Source: Pseudomonadota bacterium (GTDB taxonomy: Bacteria > Pseudomonadota > Gammaproteobacteria > Burkholderiales > Burkholderiaceae_D). From it: a stretch of DNA of 18,708 nucleotides. A program made the translations under genes and the position numbers. Below the pieces are notes generated by a model. It searched no databases and was not told where the DNA came from. It saw nothing but the letters and a program-made list of their open reading frames with translations. The DNA lies in assembly GCA_023389425.1 (NCBI GenBank), contig JAEWEK010000358.1, positions 1 through 18,708 on the forward strand, read 5' to 3'. This document shows positions 1 to 6,566 of this stretch, one piece after another (the first letter of the stretch is position 1; each line of letters begins with the position of its first letter).

Positions 1-829
1 CGCGGAATACCTGGGTGAAGAAGATCTCCACCCCGTCCGAGGACAATTTCCGCAGGTCGACCCCGGCCTCGGCCAGGCGATCGATCTGCGACACCGGGAT
101 GCCGCGCATGCGCTCCATCACGATCACGCTGCTGGAGCAATAGTCCCAGTACATCTCCGGCACCATCAGCAGGTCGGAGTTGGCGAAGTTGCGGCGCAGC
201 TGGCTGGCATTGGCCGCCTCGCGCATCAGGTCCAGCTCGTCGTGCAGGTATTTGTCGAACTCGGCGACCACTTCGCGCGGCTTCAGGCGGCGGCTCTCGG
301 CCCACACGCGCTCGACCAGGCCGGCGGCGATGTGCATCAGCGCCACGTCTTCGTCGATCGACTTCTTCATGCCCGGGCGCAGCACCTTGACCGCGACCTC
401 CTTGCCGTTCTTCAGCGTGGCGAAGTGGACCTGGGCGATCGAGGCCGAGGCCACCGGCGTACGGTCGAAGCTGGCGAACAATTGATCCGGATGGGCGCCG
501 AGGGCGCGCGTGATCTGGGCGATGGCGATGTCGGAGTCGAACGGCGGCACCCGGTCCTGCAGCAGGGCCAGCTCGTCGGCGATATCCGGCGGCATCAGGT
601 CGCGCCGGGTCGACAGCACCTGGCCGAACTTGACGAAGATCGGGCCGAGTTCCTCCAGCGCCATGCGCAGGCGCACGCCGCGCGGGGCCGAGATGTTGCG
701 CCAGAAGAAAAGCTTGTCGATCAGCTTGGCCGTGCGCGGGACCGGAAAGCCGGAAATGGCGATCTCGTCGAGCCCGTAGCGGGTGGCGACGGTAATGATT
801 TTCAGCAGGCGCAGGAATTTCAGGATCAT
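1..829 (-). CDS. ubiB: UbiB, ubiquinone biosynthesis atypical kinase/ATPase (N-terminal 276 residues)
   Basis: UbiB is a membrane-associated atypical kinase-like ATPase of the ABC1/ADCK family, needed for ubiquinone synthesis and thought to help prenylated precursors reach the Ubi enzymes. The visible part, about half of a usual ~525-residue protein, carries the family marks: a KFGQ (KxGQ) motif at residues 67-70, an alanine/serine-rich loop ASASIAQVH at about 127-135, a conserved lysine in VAVKVL near 148, and the ExD motif in ELDLMREAAN near 198-207. The start ATG overlaps the ubiJ stop codon (TGATG), so translation is probably coupled to ubiJ. The 3' half, including the remaining catalytic residues and any C-terminal membrane helices, lies outside the window. 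The family is clear; the symbol also rests on the ubiE/ubiJ neighbours. Confidence 0.96.
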   Translation of the reverse strand, partial: MILKFLRLLKIITVATRYGLDEIAISGFPVPRTAKLIDKLFFWRNISAPRGVRLRMALEELGPIFVKFGQVLSTRRDLMPPDIADELALLQDRVPPFDSDIAIAQITRALGAHPDQLFASFDRTPVASASIAQVHFATLKNGKEVAVKVLRPGMKKSIDEDVALMHIAAGLVERVWAESRRLKPREVVAEFDKYLHDELDLMREAANASQLRRNFANSDLLMVPEMYWDYCSSSVIVMERMRGIPVSQIDRLAEAGVDLRKLSSDGVEIFFTQVFR

Positions 830-1491
830 CAGCGGTCCGGGGTGGTGTCGCCGTCAGGGCGGGTGGCGGCGGCGCGCTGGGCCAGTTTCTGTTCCAGCCG
901 GGCGATGCGCTTGTCGAGGCGCTCGATGTCGTCGCGGGTACGGGTGACATCGTCGGTAAATTGTTCGACCACGGTGGGGCGCACCAGCACCGGGTTTTCT
1001 TCGAGCAGGTATTCGGCCAGGTTCTCGGCCAGGCGGCGGCCGGTGGCGGCGGCGCCGGTGACCACGCTCTTGGCACCGCCGACGAGGCGGGTGGCGCCGA
1101 TCGGCCCGAACAGGCGTTCCAGGTCGTGCTCGGCATCCCAGCGCAGCCCCTTGGACAGCGTGGAGATGGTGTTGGCGAATTCGGCGTCGCCCTCGATGCG
1201 CACGTAGGAGAAGGCGCGGTCGCGGTTCTGTGCGATCAGCGGCAGGTCGGCCAGCTTGACGTGGATGGTGACGGTGGCCGCGTCCTCGCTATGGCTGCTC
1301 TCCAGCATGCCGTCGCGCGCGACCCGCATGCGCAGCCGCAGGTGGCCGGTGTCGATGCAGGCTTCCTTGCCGGCATGCAGGGCGAGCGCATCCCGCGCCC
1401 AGGCCTCCTGGGCCAGCAGGTGGTTAATCGCGGCAATTGCCGGCGCCATCAGCGCGCGCTGCGGCGACGGGAACGGAGAGCTCGGGGCCAT
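829..1491 (-). CDS. ubiJ: UbiJ, SCP2-domain ubiquinone biosynthesis accessory factor
   Basis: UbiJ is a soluble lipid-binding accessory protein of the Ubi complex that holds hydrophobic ubiquinone intermediates; it is required for aerobic ubiquinone synthesis in Enterobacteria. The 220-residue product has an SCP2-like N-terminal half, with alternating hydrophobic strands around residues 45-100 (including a stretch reading FSYVRIEGDAEFA). Helical segments follow, then a charged coiled-coil-like tail at about 178-210 (RTRDDIERLDKRIARLEQKL). This matches UbiJ in length and layout. The start at 1491 has a weak GAGAA purine stretch upstream; a second in-frame Met at residue 15 is possible. It lies between the Tim44-like gene and ubiB, and its stop overlaps the ubiB start. 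An intrinsic terminator sits only about 18 nt upstream of the start, so it may have its own promoter or depend on readthrough. Confidence 0.92.
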   Translation of the reverse strand: MAPSSPFPSPQRALMAPAIAAINHLLAQEAWARDALALHAGKEACIDTGHLRLRMRVARDGMLESSHSEDAATVTIHVKLADLPLIAQNRDRAFSYVRIEGDAEFANTISTLSKGLRWDAEHDLERLFGPIGATRLVGGAKSVVTGAAATGRRLAENLAEYLLEENPVLVRPTVVEQFTDDVTRTRDDIERLDKRIARLEQKLAQRAAATRPDGDTTPDR

Positions 1492-1508
1492 CGGAATCGT
1501 TTCTCAAT

Positions 1509-1539
1509 AAAAAAACCGCCCAGCAGTAAGGCGGGCGGT
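1509..1539 (-). terminator. Intrinsic terminator after the Tim44-like gene, just upstream of ubiJ
   Basis: On the minus strand a 7-bp GC-rich stem (ACCGCCC, 1515-1521, pairing with GGGCGGT, 1533-1539) closes an 11-nt loop. It is followed by a T-rich tract TTTTTTATT. It lies about 60 nt past the stop of the Tim44-like gene and ends about 18 nt before the ubiJ start, so it can end ubiE/Tim44 transcription or attenuate ubiJ-ubiB. Confidence 0.75.
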
Positions 1540-1597
1540 CTCGATCTTACCAGTTTGCCGCGCGCCATTACGTGCGTGCGGGGCGGCTGGCGGCAAA

Positions 1598-2566
1598 TTA
1601 CTGCAGCTGCTGGATACCCGCCAGCACCCAGCCGCCGGTGCCGGACAGCGGCTTGGCCAGGTTCCACACTTCCGCGAACGGTTCCGGCGCGGCGCCCGGA
1701 GCGGTGCGGATCATGCCGTTGAACTGCACGCTGGCGAGGTAGTCGCGTTCGGTGGTCTCGATGCCGAGCAGCTGGGCATCGATCGACACCACGTCGGTGA
1801 AGTCGTTGGCATTGCGCTCGAGGATCTGGGTTTTCAGTTCGGCGAACACTTCCGGCGAGGCGAATTCGCGCAGGTCCTGCACGTCGCCCTTGTCCCAGGC
1901 CGCCTGCAGGCGGATGAACATGGCCTTGGCTTCGCGCAGGAAACCGTGGGTGTCGAAATCGGCCGGCACGCCCCAGGGCTGGTGCGCGGCTTGCGGCGCG
2001 GCATAGCCCTGGTTCAGGCCCGAGCCGATTTCCGGCGTGCCGCCGCCCTGGAAGGCGTTCGGCTGCTGCCAGGACGGCTCGCGGTTCATTCCCGAGCCGA
2101 TGTCGGGCGTAGCCGAGGCCGGCATGGGGTTCTGGTTGTAGCCCTGGAACGGCGTGTTGGCCGGCGTGTCCTTGCGGCGGAACATGCGCACGATGAACAC
2201 CACGGCCAGCACCAGCAGGCCGATCATCAGGATCGAGGACAGGGCGCTGGCCATGGCGCCGCCGATGCCGAAGTGGCTGAACAGCGCGCCCAGGCCCAGG
2301 CCCAGCAGCGCGCCGCCCAGCACGTTCTTCCACATGCTCGGGCGCTTCTGCGGGATCTGCGGCTGCGCGGCCGGCGCCGGGGCCGGACGGACTTGCTGCT
2401 GCGGCGTCTGGTACGGGGCCGGGGCAGGCGCCTGGCGCGGCATCTGGCGCACCGGTGCCGACTGCCGGCCGAAGGAGCGGCCGCCGCCCATCGGGCGTGC
2501 GAGCGCATCGGCCATCATCGACAGCGCGGTAATCGCCAACATCAGCGTAACCAAGAATTTTTTCAT
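1598..2566 (-). CDS. Tim44-like domain membrane protein
   Basis: This 322-residue protein starts with a typical signal or anchor segment (MKKFLVTLMLAITALSMMADALA). A glycine-, proline- and glutamine-rich linker (about residues 25-90) follows, then a transmembrane segment near 110-130 ending in the basic stop-transfer RMFRRKD. A second low-complexity region with repeated PxIGSGxN-like units (near PDIGSGMN and PEIGSGLN) comes next. The C-terminal ~120 residues resemble the Tim44/MBA1 fold (FLREAKAMFIRLQAAWDKGD..., VVSIDAQLLGIETTERDYLASVQFNG). Bacterial Tim44-like proteins are inner-membrane proteins of unsettled function; no role in protein import should be assumed. It begins 8 nt after ubiE, with an AGGAAG ribosome-binding site overlapping the ubiE stop, so the two are probably co-transcribed. 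An intrinsic terminator lies downstream. Confidence 0.88.
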   Translation of the reverse strand: MKKFLVTLMLAITALSMMADALARPMGGGRSFGRQSAPVRQMPRQAPAPAPYQTPQQQVRPAPAPAAQPQIPQKRPSMWKNVLGGALLGLGLGALFSHFGIGGAMASALSSILMIGLLVLAVVFIVRMFRRKDTPANTPFQGYNQNPMPASATPDIGSGMNREPSWQQPNAFQGGGTPEIGSGLNQGYAAPQAAHQPWGVPADFDTHGFLREAKAMFIRLQAAWDKGDVQDLREFASPEVFAELKTQILERNANDFTDVVSIDAQLLGIETTERDYLASVQFNGMIRTAPGAAPEPFAEVWNLAKPLSGTGGWVLAGIQQLQ

Positions 2567-2574
2567 CGATCTTC

Positions 2575-3309
2575 CTAGAGTTTGATGCCGGTGTGCAGGG
2601 CAGCCACACCAGCCGTCAGGTTAAAGTACTGCACGCGTTCCAGACCCGCCGTTTCCATCATCCCTTTCAGGGTTTCCTGATCGGGGTGCATGCGGATCGA
2701 TTCGGCCAGGTAACGGTAGCTGTCGGCGTCGTCGGCGATCTGCTTGCCCAGCCACGGCAGCACCGAGAACGAATACACGTCGTACGGCTTCTGCAGCGGC
2801 GCAGCCACCTTCGAGAACTCCAGCACCAGCAATTTGCCGCCCGGCTTGAGCACGCGGCGCATTTCCGCCAGTGCCTGGTCCTTGTGCGTCATATTGCGCA
2901 GGCCGAAGGCCACGCTTACCCGATCGAAATAGTTGTCGGGGAACGGCAACTTTTCCGCATCACAAAGCAATGTTGGGGTGACAAGGCCTTTGTTCAAGAG
3001 GCGATCGCGGCCCACGCGCAACATCGACTCGTTGATGTCGGTCAGCCACACTTCTCCGGTCGGGCCCGCCTGCTTGGCGAAGGCCTTGGCCAGGTCGCCG
3101 GTGCCGCCGGCGATGTCGAGCACCTTGAAGCCGGGACGGATGCCGGCCTGGGCAATGGTGAACATCTTCCAGACGCGGTGCAGGCCGGCCGACATCAGGT
3201 CGTTCATGACGTCGTACTTGGCGGCCACCGAATGGAAGACCTTGGCGACTTCGTGGACCTTCTCGTCCTCCGAGACGGTCTTGTAGCCGAAATGGGTGGT
3301 GTTGGTCAT
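2575..3309 (-). CDS. ubiE: UbiE, ubiquinone/menaquinone C-methyltransferase
   Basis: UbiE is the SAM-dependent C-methyltransferase that methylates 2-polyprenyl-6-methoxy-1,4-benzoquinol in ubiquinone synthesis (and demethylmenaquinol where menaquinone is made). The 244-residue product shows the N-terminal family sequence TTHFGYKTVSEDEKVHEVA and the VFHSVAAKYDVMNDLMS segment. SAM motif I is VLDIAGGTGD at residues 63-72; FDRVSVAFGLRNMTHKD and the motif III region RRVLKPGGKLLVLEFS follow. The reading frame is open 12 codons further upstream, but family alignment (MTNTTHFGYKTV) supports the start at 3309, and a TATAAT box lies just before it. It is the first gene of the left-running ubiE–Tim44 unit. 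In this genome a divergently oriented histidine kinase lies upstream. Confidence 0.97.
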   Translation of the reverse strand: MTNTTHFGYKTVSEDEKVHEVAKVFHSVAAKYDVMNDLMSAGLHRVWKMFTIAQAGIRPGFKVLDIAGGTGDLAKAFAKQAGPTGEVWLTDINESMLRVGRDRLLNKGLVTPTLLCDAEKLPFPDNYFDRVSVAFGLRNMTHKDQALAEMRRVLKPGGKLLVLEFSKVAAPLQKPYDVYSFSVLPWLGKQIADDADSYRYLAESIRMHPDQETLKGMMETAGLERVQYFNLTAGVAALHTGIKL

Positions 3310-3336
3310 ATGCGCAAGACGGATTGATCTTGGCGC

Positions 3337-3342
3337 ATTATA
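3337..3342 (-). promoter_or_regulatory. -10 box of the probable ubiE promoter
   Basis: A perfect TATAAT on the minus strand lies 27 nt upstream of the ubiE ATG. The -35 region at the expected distance is poor (CATTTC-like), so only the -10 is convincing. The 109-bp gap between ubiE and the divergent histidine kinase must hold both promoters; a weaker TAATAT at 3380-3385 on the plus strand could serve the kinase. Confidence 0.5.
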
Positions 3343-3418
3343 CAAGGGGCGAAATTTTCGAAATGTGTTTCAACGTGTGTAATATTGGGGCCTTTCCGTA
3401 TCCTCGGCCATTTGCCTG

Positions 3419-5620
3419 ATGCGAATCCGCACCCGCCTCCTGATCCTGGTGCTGTCCGTGCTGGTCCCGTCCTTCATCGCGGCGGGGCTGGCGATCCTGT
3501 TCGTGTTCGAGGAACAAAGGCAGGCCCAAGCCACCAGCGCGGCGGAAACCACGCGCGCCTTCGCCTTGCTGGTCGACAGCGAACTGCAGAGCAAGGCGTC
3601 GCTGCTGCGCGCGCTGGCGGCGGCGCCGTCGCTGACGCGGGGCGACCTGGCCGAATTCTACGTGCATGCGCGGCAGGTGACGCCTACCTCGGAAGAAGCC
3701 GTCGTGCTGTTCAGCCTGGACGGCAAGCAACTGCTCAATACGCGCCTGCCCTTGGGCAGCGAGCTGCCGCAACGCCATCATTCGAACCTGGCCGAGCTGG
3801 CGCGCCAGCACGGCGACGACGACGCCCTCGTCTCGGACATGTTCGTGGCGCCGCTGTCGCAGAAACACGAATTCACGATTCAGGTCCCGGTGCACAATGG
3901 CCAGGCGCTGCGCTACCACCTCGCCCTCGGCATCGACGCCGACTTGCTGCAGCGGCTGATCGCGCGCCAGCACCTGCGCGACGATCCCGTCATCACCATC
4001 CTCGACCGCAATGGCGTGGTCGTGGCGCGCTCGGTCAACGGCGCCCTGTTTGTCGGCAAACCGGCGCGTGAACGGACCCGCCTGGCGGTCCGAGCGGCCA
4101 TGGCCGGCAGCTACGACATCGTCAACCTCGACGACGTGCCGGTGACGGTATTCTTCAATACCGTGCCGGGCTGCGACTGGAAGGTGCTGCTCAGCGTGCC
4201 CCGGCGCGCAATCCTGCGCGCGCCGCTGCACGCGGCCGCCATGCTCGGCGTGGCGATGGCGTTGCTGCTGGCGCTCGGCACGCTGGCGGCACGGCGGCTG
4301 TCCAACCGCGCGCTCGAGCCGATCGATTACCTCGGCCTGGCCGCGCGCAAGCTGGGCCGCGGCGAGCAGCTGGTGCACAAGCCACAAGGTCTGCCGGAGA
4401 TCGACACGGTGGCGCAGCAGATGGCCCACGCCAGCACCCTGATCCACCACGCCAAGCACGAGCTCGAGCAGCGCGTGGCCGAAGCGGTCGCCACCACCGA
4501 GCGCGCGCAGGGCGCCCTGCTCAAGAGCCAGAAGCTGGAGGCGCTCGGGCGCCTCACCGGCGGCATCGCCCACGAATTCAACAACCTGCTGCAAACGCTG
4601 ACCACGGCGCTGCAGGCGATCGAACTGATCACCACGCAGGCGCCGGTGAAGAACCTGGTGCAGACGTCGATGCGCACGGTGCGCCGTGCGGCCGCGCTGA
4701 CCGGCCAGCTGGGCTCCTTCGGCCGCCTGCAGGAAGCGCGGCTGGTGACCATCGACGTGGCGGCGCAGATCGGCAGCGCGCTGCAGCTGATCCAGGGCGC
4801 GCTCGGCCCCGCGATCAAACTCGAACTCGAATGCGAGCGCGGCCTGTGGCCGGTGACCACGGAACCTCTGCAGTTCGACCTCGCGCTGCTGAACCTGGCG
4901 ATCAATGCGCGCGACGCCATGCCCGGCGGCGGCCTGCTGCGCATCGAGGCGCACAACGTCGCGCCGCAGGATGGTGCGACGAGCGGCGAGGTGTGCATCC
5001 GCGTCAGCGATACCGGCACCGGCATGCCGCCGGAGGTGCTGGCGCGCGCCCTCGATCCCTTCTTCACCACCAAGCCCCAGGGACAGGGCAGCGGCCTCGG
5101 GCTGGCGCAGGCCTATGCGTTCGCGACCCAGTCGCAGGGGCGGCTGCAGCTCGACAGCGAGATGGGAAAAGGCACCCGCGTCGACATCTTCCTGCCGCGC
5201 GCGCTGGACCAGCCGGCGCCGCGCGTGGCCGACGATGCACAAGCCAGCCCGCGGCACGGCCAGGGCACCGTGCTGTTCGTGGAAGACGATGCGCTGGTAC
5301 GCGAGGCGGTGGCGCCGGCGCTGCGCACCTGCGGCTTCGAGGTGCTGGTGGCGGAAAACGGCGACGCGGCGCTGCGCATGCTGGACCAGGGCGCGCGGCC
5401 GGACGTGGTGTTCTCGGACATCGTCATGCCGGGAAAGGTGGGCGGCATCGAGCTGGCCGGCATCGTGCGCGAGCGCTTCCCCGGACTGAAGGTGGTGCTG
5501 GCCAGCGGCTACACCGAGCAGCAGGCCGCGATTCCCGGCGTGCGGGTGCTGGCCAAGCCGTATGCGATCGAGCGGGTGGTCGAGTTGCTGCAGCCGGAGA
5601 CTGCCGAACGCGATCAGTGA
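3419..5620 (+). CDS. Hybrid sensor histidine kinase with C-terminal receiver domain
   Basis: This 733-residue membrane sensor has TM1 at about residues 7-29, a ~240-residue periplasmic part of the size of a Cache-type sensor, TM2 at about 269-291, and a HAMP-like linker with coiled coil (HHAKHELEQRVAEAVATTER). The H-box GGIAHEFNNLL has its phospho-accepting His at residue 385. The ATPase boxes follow: N box NLAINARDAMPGGG (~492), G1 DTGTGMPPE (~531) and a DPFFTTKPQGQGSGLGLAQAYAF F/G2 region (~547-568). The receiver domain starts at about 618 (VLFVEDD), with Asp667 in FSDIVMPG and Lys713 in AKPY. All key residues are present. The ligand cannot be read from sequence, and no output response regulator is adjacent. 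Its stop overlaps that of the convergent DUF971 gene by 7 nt. It has no clear ribosome-binding site and runs against the surrounding ubi genes, suggesting later insertion. Confidence 0.9.
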   Translation: MRIRTRLLILVLSVLVPSFIAAGLAILFVFEEQRQAQATSAAETTRAFALLVDSELQSKASLLRALAAAPSLTRGDLAEFYVHARQVTPTSEEAVVLFSLDGKQLLNTRLPLGSELPQRHHSNLAELARQHGDDDALVSDMFVAPLSQKHEFTIQVPVHNGQALRYHLALGIDADLLQRLIARQHLRDDPVITILDRNGVVVARSVNGALFVGKPARERTRLAVRAAMAGSYDIVNLDDVPVTVFFNTVPGCDWKVLLSVPRRAILRAPLHAAAMLGVAMALLLALGTLAARRLSNRALEPIDYLGLAARKLGRGEQLVHKPQGLPEIDTVAQQMAHASTLIHHAKHELEQRVAEAVATTERAQGALLKSQKLEALGRLTGGIAHEFNNLLQTLTTALQAIELITTQAPVKNLVQTSMRTVRRAAALTGQLGSFGRLQEARLVTIDVAAQIGSALQLIQGALGPAIKLELECERGLWPVTTEPLQFDLALLNLAINARDAMPGGGLLRIEAHNVAPQDGATSGEVCIRVSDTGTGMPPEVLARALDPFFTTKPQGQGSGLGLAQAYAFATQSQGRLQLDSEMGKGTRVDIFLPRALDQPAPRVADDAQASPRHGQGTVLFVEDDALVREAVAPALRTCGFEVLVAENGDAALRMLDQGARPDVVFSDIVMPGKVGGIELAGIVRERFPGLKVVLASGYTEQQAAIPGVRVLAKPYAIERVVELLQPETAERDQ

Positions 5621-6030
5621 TGGTGGCCACAGCCCTTCGGCGCCGGTGCGCCGGGAAGCACCGTACCGGTCGCGCGGCCCGTTTCTTCGTCGAAGCCGGC
5701 GGCCTGCAGGCGGCGCAGGTAGTCCTGCCACAGGGCCTCGTGTTCGCTGCCCAGCTTGTACAGGTAGTCCCAGGTGAAGATGCCGGTGGTGTGGCCGTCG
5801 GTGAACAGCGGGCGGACGGCGTAGTTGCCGACCGGCTCGATGCCGTCGATGCTCACTTCGCGCTTGCCGACCTGGAGCACTTCCTGGCCGGGGCCGTGGC
5901 CTTTCACTTCGGCCGAGGGCGAGTAGACGCGCATCAGCTCGAAGGGGATCGAGAAGGCGGCGCCGTCGTCGAAGGCGATGTCGAGCAGGCGGGATTTCTG
6001 GTGGACGGTGAGCGAAGTTGGATTGGCCAT
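5614..6030 (-). CDS. DUF971 (gamma-butyrobetaine hydroxylase-like N-terminal domain) protein
   Basis: This 138-residue soluble protein has the DUF971/GBBH-N pattern: a start reading SLTVHQKSRLLDIAFDDG, FSIPFELMRVYSPSAEVKGHG, a central VGNYAVRPLFTDGHTTGIFTWDYLYKLG and an aromatic/basic helix (WQDYLRRLQAAG). The domain resembles the N-terminal zinc-binding part of gamma-butyrobetaine hydroxylase but lacks the dioxygenase. Its role is unknown, although it occurs near Fe-S or quinone genes. The tail ends in GCGHHH, a possible metal-binding end. A TATAAA lies only 4 nt upstream of the ATG, probably too close to be its promoter. From my knowledge of betaproteobacterial genomes this gene usually sits directly upstream of ubiE; here the histidine kinase separates them. 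Confidence 0.88.
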   Translation of the reverse strand: MANPTSLTVHQKSRLLDIAFDDGAAFSIPFELMRVYSPSAEVKGHGPGQEVLQVGKREVSIDGIEPVGNYAVRPLFTDGHTTGIFTWDYLYKLGSEHEALWQDYLRRLQAAGFDEETGRATGTVLPGAPAPKGCGHHH

Positions 6031-6054
6031 ACTGTTTATACCGTTTAGTTTAAG

Positions 6055-6136
6055 CCGTCGTCCCCGCGGAGGCGGGGACCCATAGACCGCGTGACGGGAC
6101 CCTCAGCATGGATCCCCGCCTGCGCGGGGACGACGG
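6055..6136 (+). repeat. REP/BIME-like paired inverted repeat, copy A
   Basis: Two ~30-nt arms, at 6055-6084 and 6107-6136, are reverse complements at 27 of 30 positions (core CCGTCGTCCCCGCG). They flank a 22-nt spacer. Each arm also contains its own small CCCCGC…GCGGGG hairpin. The element fills the gap between the HIT and DUF971 genes, which run in the same direction. Related copies lie at 13055-13159 and 16895-16983. This looks like a dispersed extragenic palindromic element; transcribed, it would fold into one long hairpin. Confidence 0.85.
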
Positions 6137-6143
6137 TTTGGGG

Positions 6144-6566
6144 TTAGCGCCTGTTCATGCGAGCGGCGATCACTTCGGCCAGCCGCACCAGCTTCTCGCG
6201 CCGCGGCGCCAGCGATTCCTCGTCCGGCTCGCGCACCGCAGCCGCCCACACCGGGTTCGGAAAATGCACATCGTCCACGTAGCGCGGAATCACGTGCCAG
6301 TGCAGGTGCGGCACCACATTGCCCAGGCTGGCGAGATTGACCTTGTCCGGGTCCATCACTTCGCGCACCGCCATCTCGACCTGGTACACCGCGTCGTTCA
6401 GCAGCGCGCGGTCCTCAGCCGACAGTTCGCTCATCTCGCGCACGTGCGCATTCCAGATCACCCGGCAGAAACCCGGGTAATTCGCGTCGCTCACCGCGAT
6501 CACCGACAGCTTGTCGTCGCGGTACAGCGCCGGCCCGGCCAGGCCGCACAGCTCGCAAATCGTCAT
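6144..6566 (-). CDS. HIT family (histidine triad) nucleotide-binding protein
   Basis: This is a small HIT-superfamily protein of 140 residues. Such enzymes are nucleotide hydrolases or transferases acting on dinucleoside polyphosphates or AMP conjugates. The catalytic triad HLHWHVI is visible with His87, His89 and His91, preceded by the usual NLASLGNVVPH. An N-terminal CELC (Cys4, Cys7) resembles the metal-binding cysteines of many HIT proteins. The substrate cannot be read from sequence. Its ATG overlaps the stop of the upstream giant oxidoreductase as ATGA (6563-6566), which argues for translational coupling. A REP-like element follows immediately downstream. It could be classed with the Fhit-like or Hint-like branch; I do not choose between them. 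Confidence 0.93.
   Translation of the reverse strand: MTICELCGLAGPALYRDDKLSVIAVSDANYPGFCRVIWNAHVREMSELSAEDRALLNDAVYQVEMAVREVMDPDKVNLASLGNVVPHLHWHVIPRYVDDVHFPNPVWAAAVREPDEESLAPRREKLVRLAEVIAARMNRR

Noticed and set aside
3338..5731. A 797-codon open frame on the minus strand opposite the histidine kinase
   Set aside because: It is rich in Arg, Gln, His and Ala with no recognisable domain, and opposes a frame with a complete set of kinase and receiver motifs. Long antisense frames are expected at this GC content.
6030..6045. TATAAA just upstream of the DUF971 start as promoter of a leaderless mRNA
   Set aside because: Only four bases separate it from the ATG, shorter than normal spacing to a start site, and no -35 is visible.
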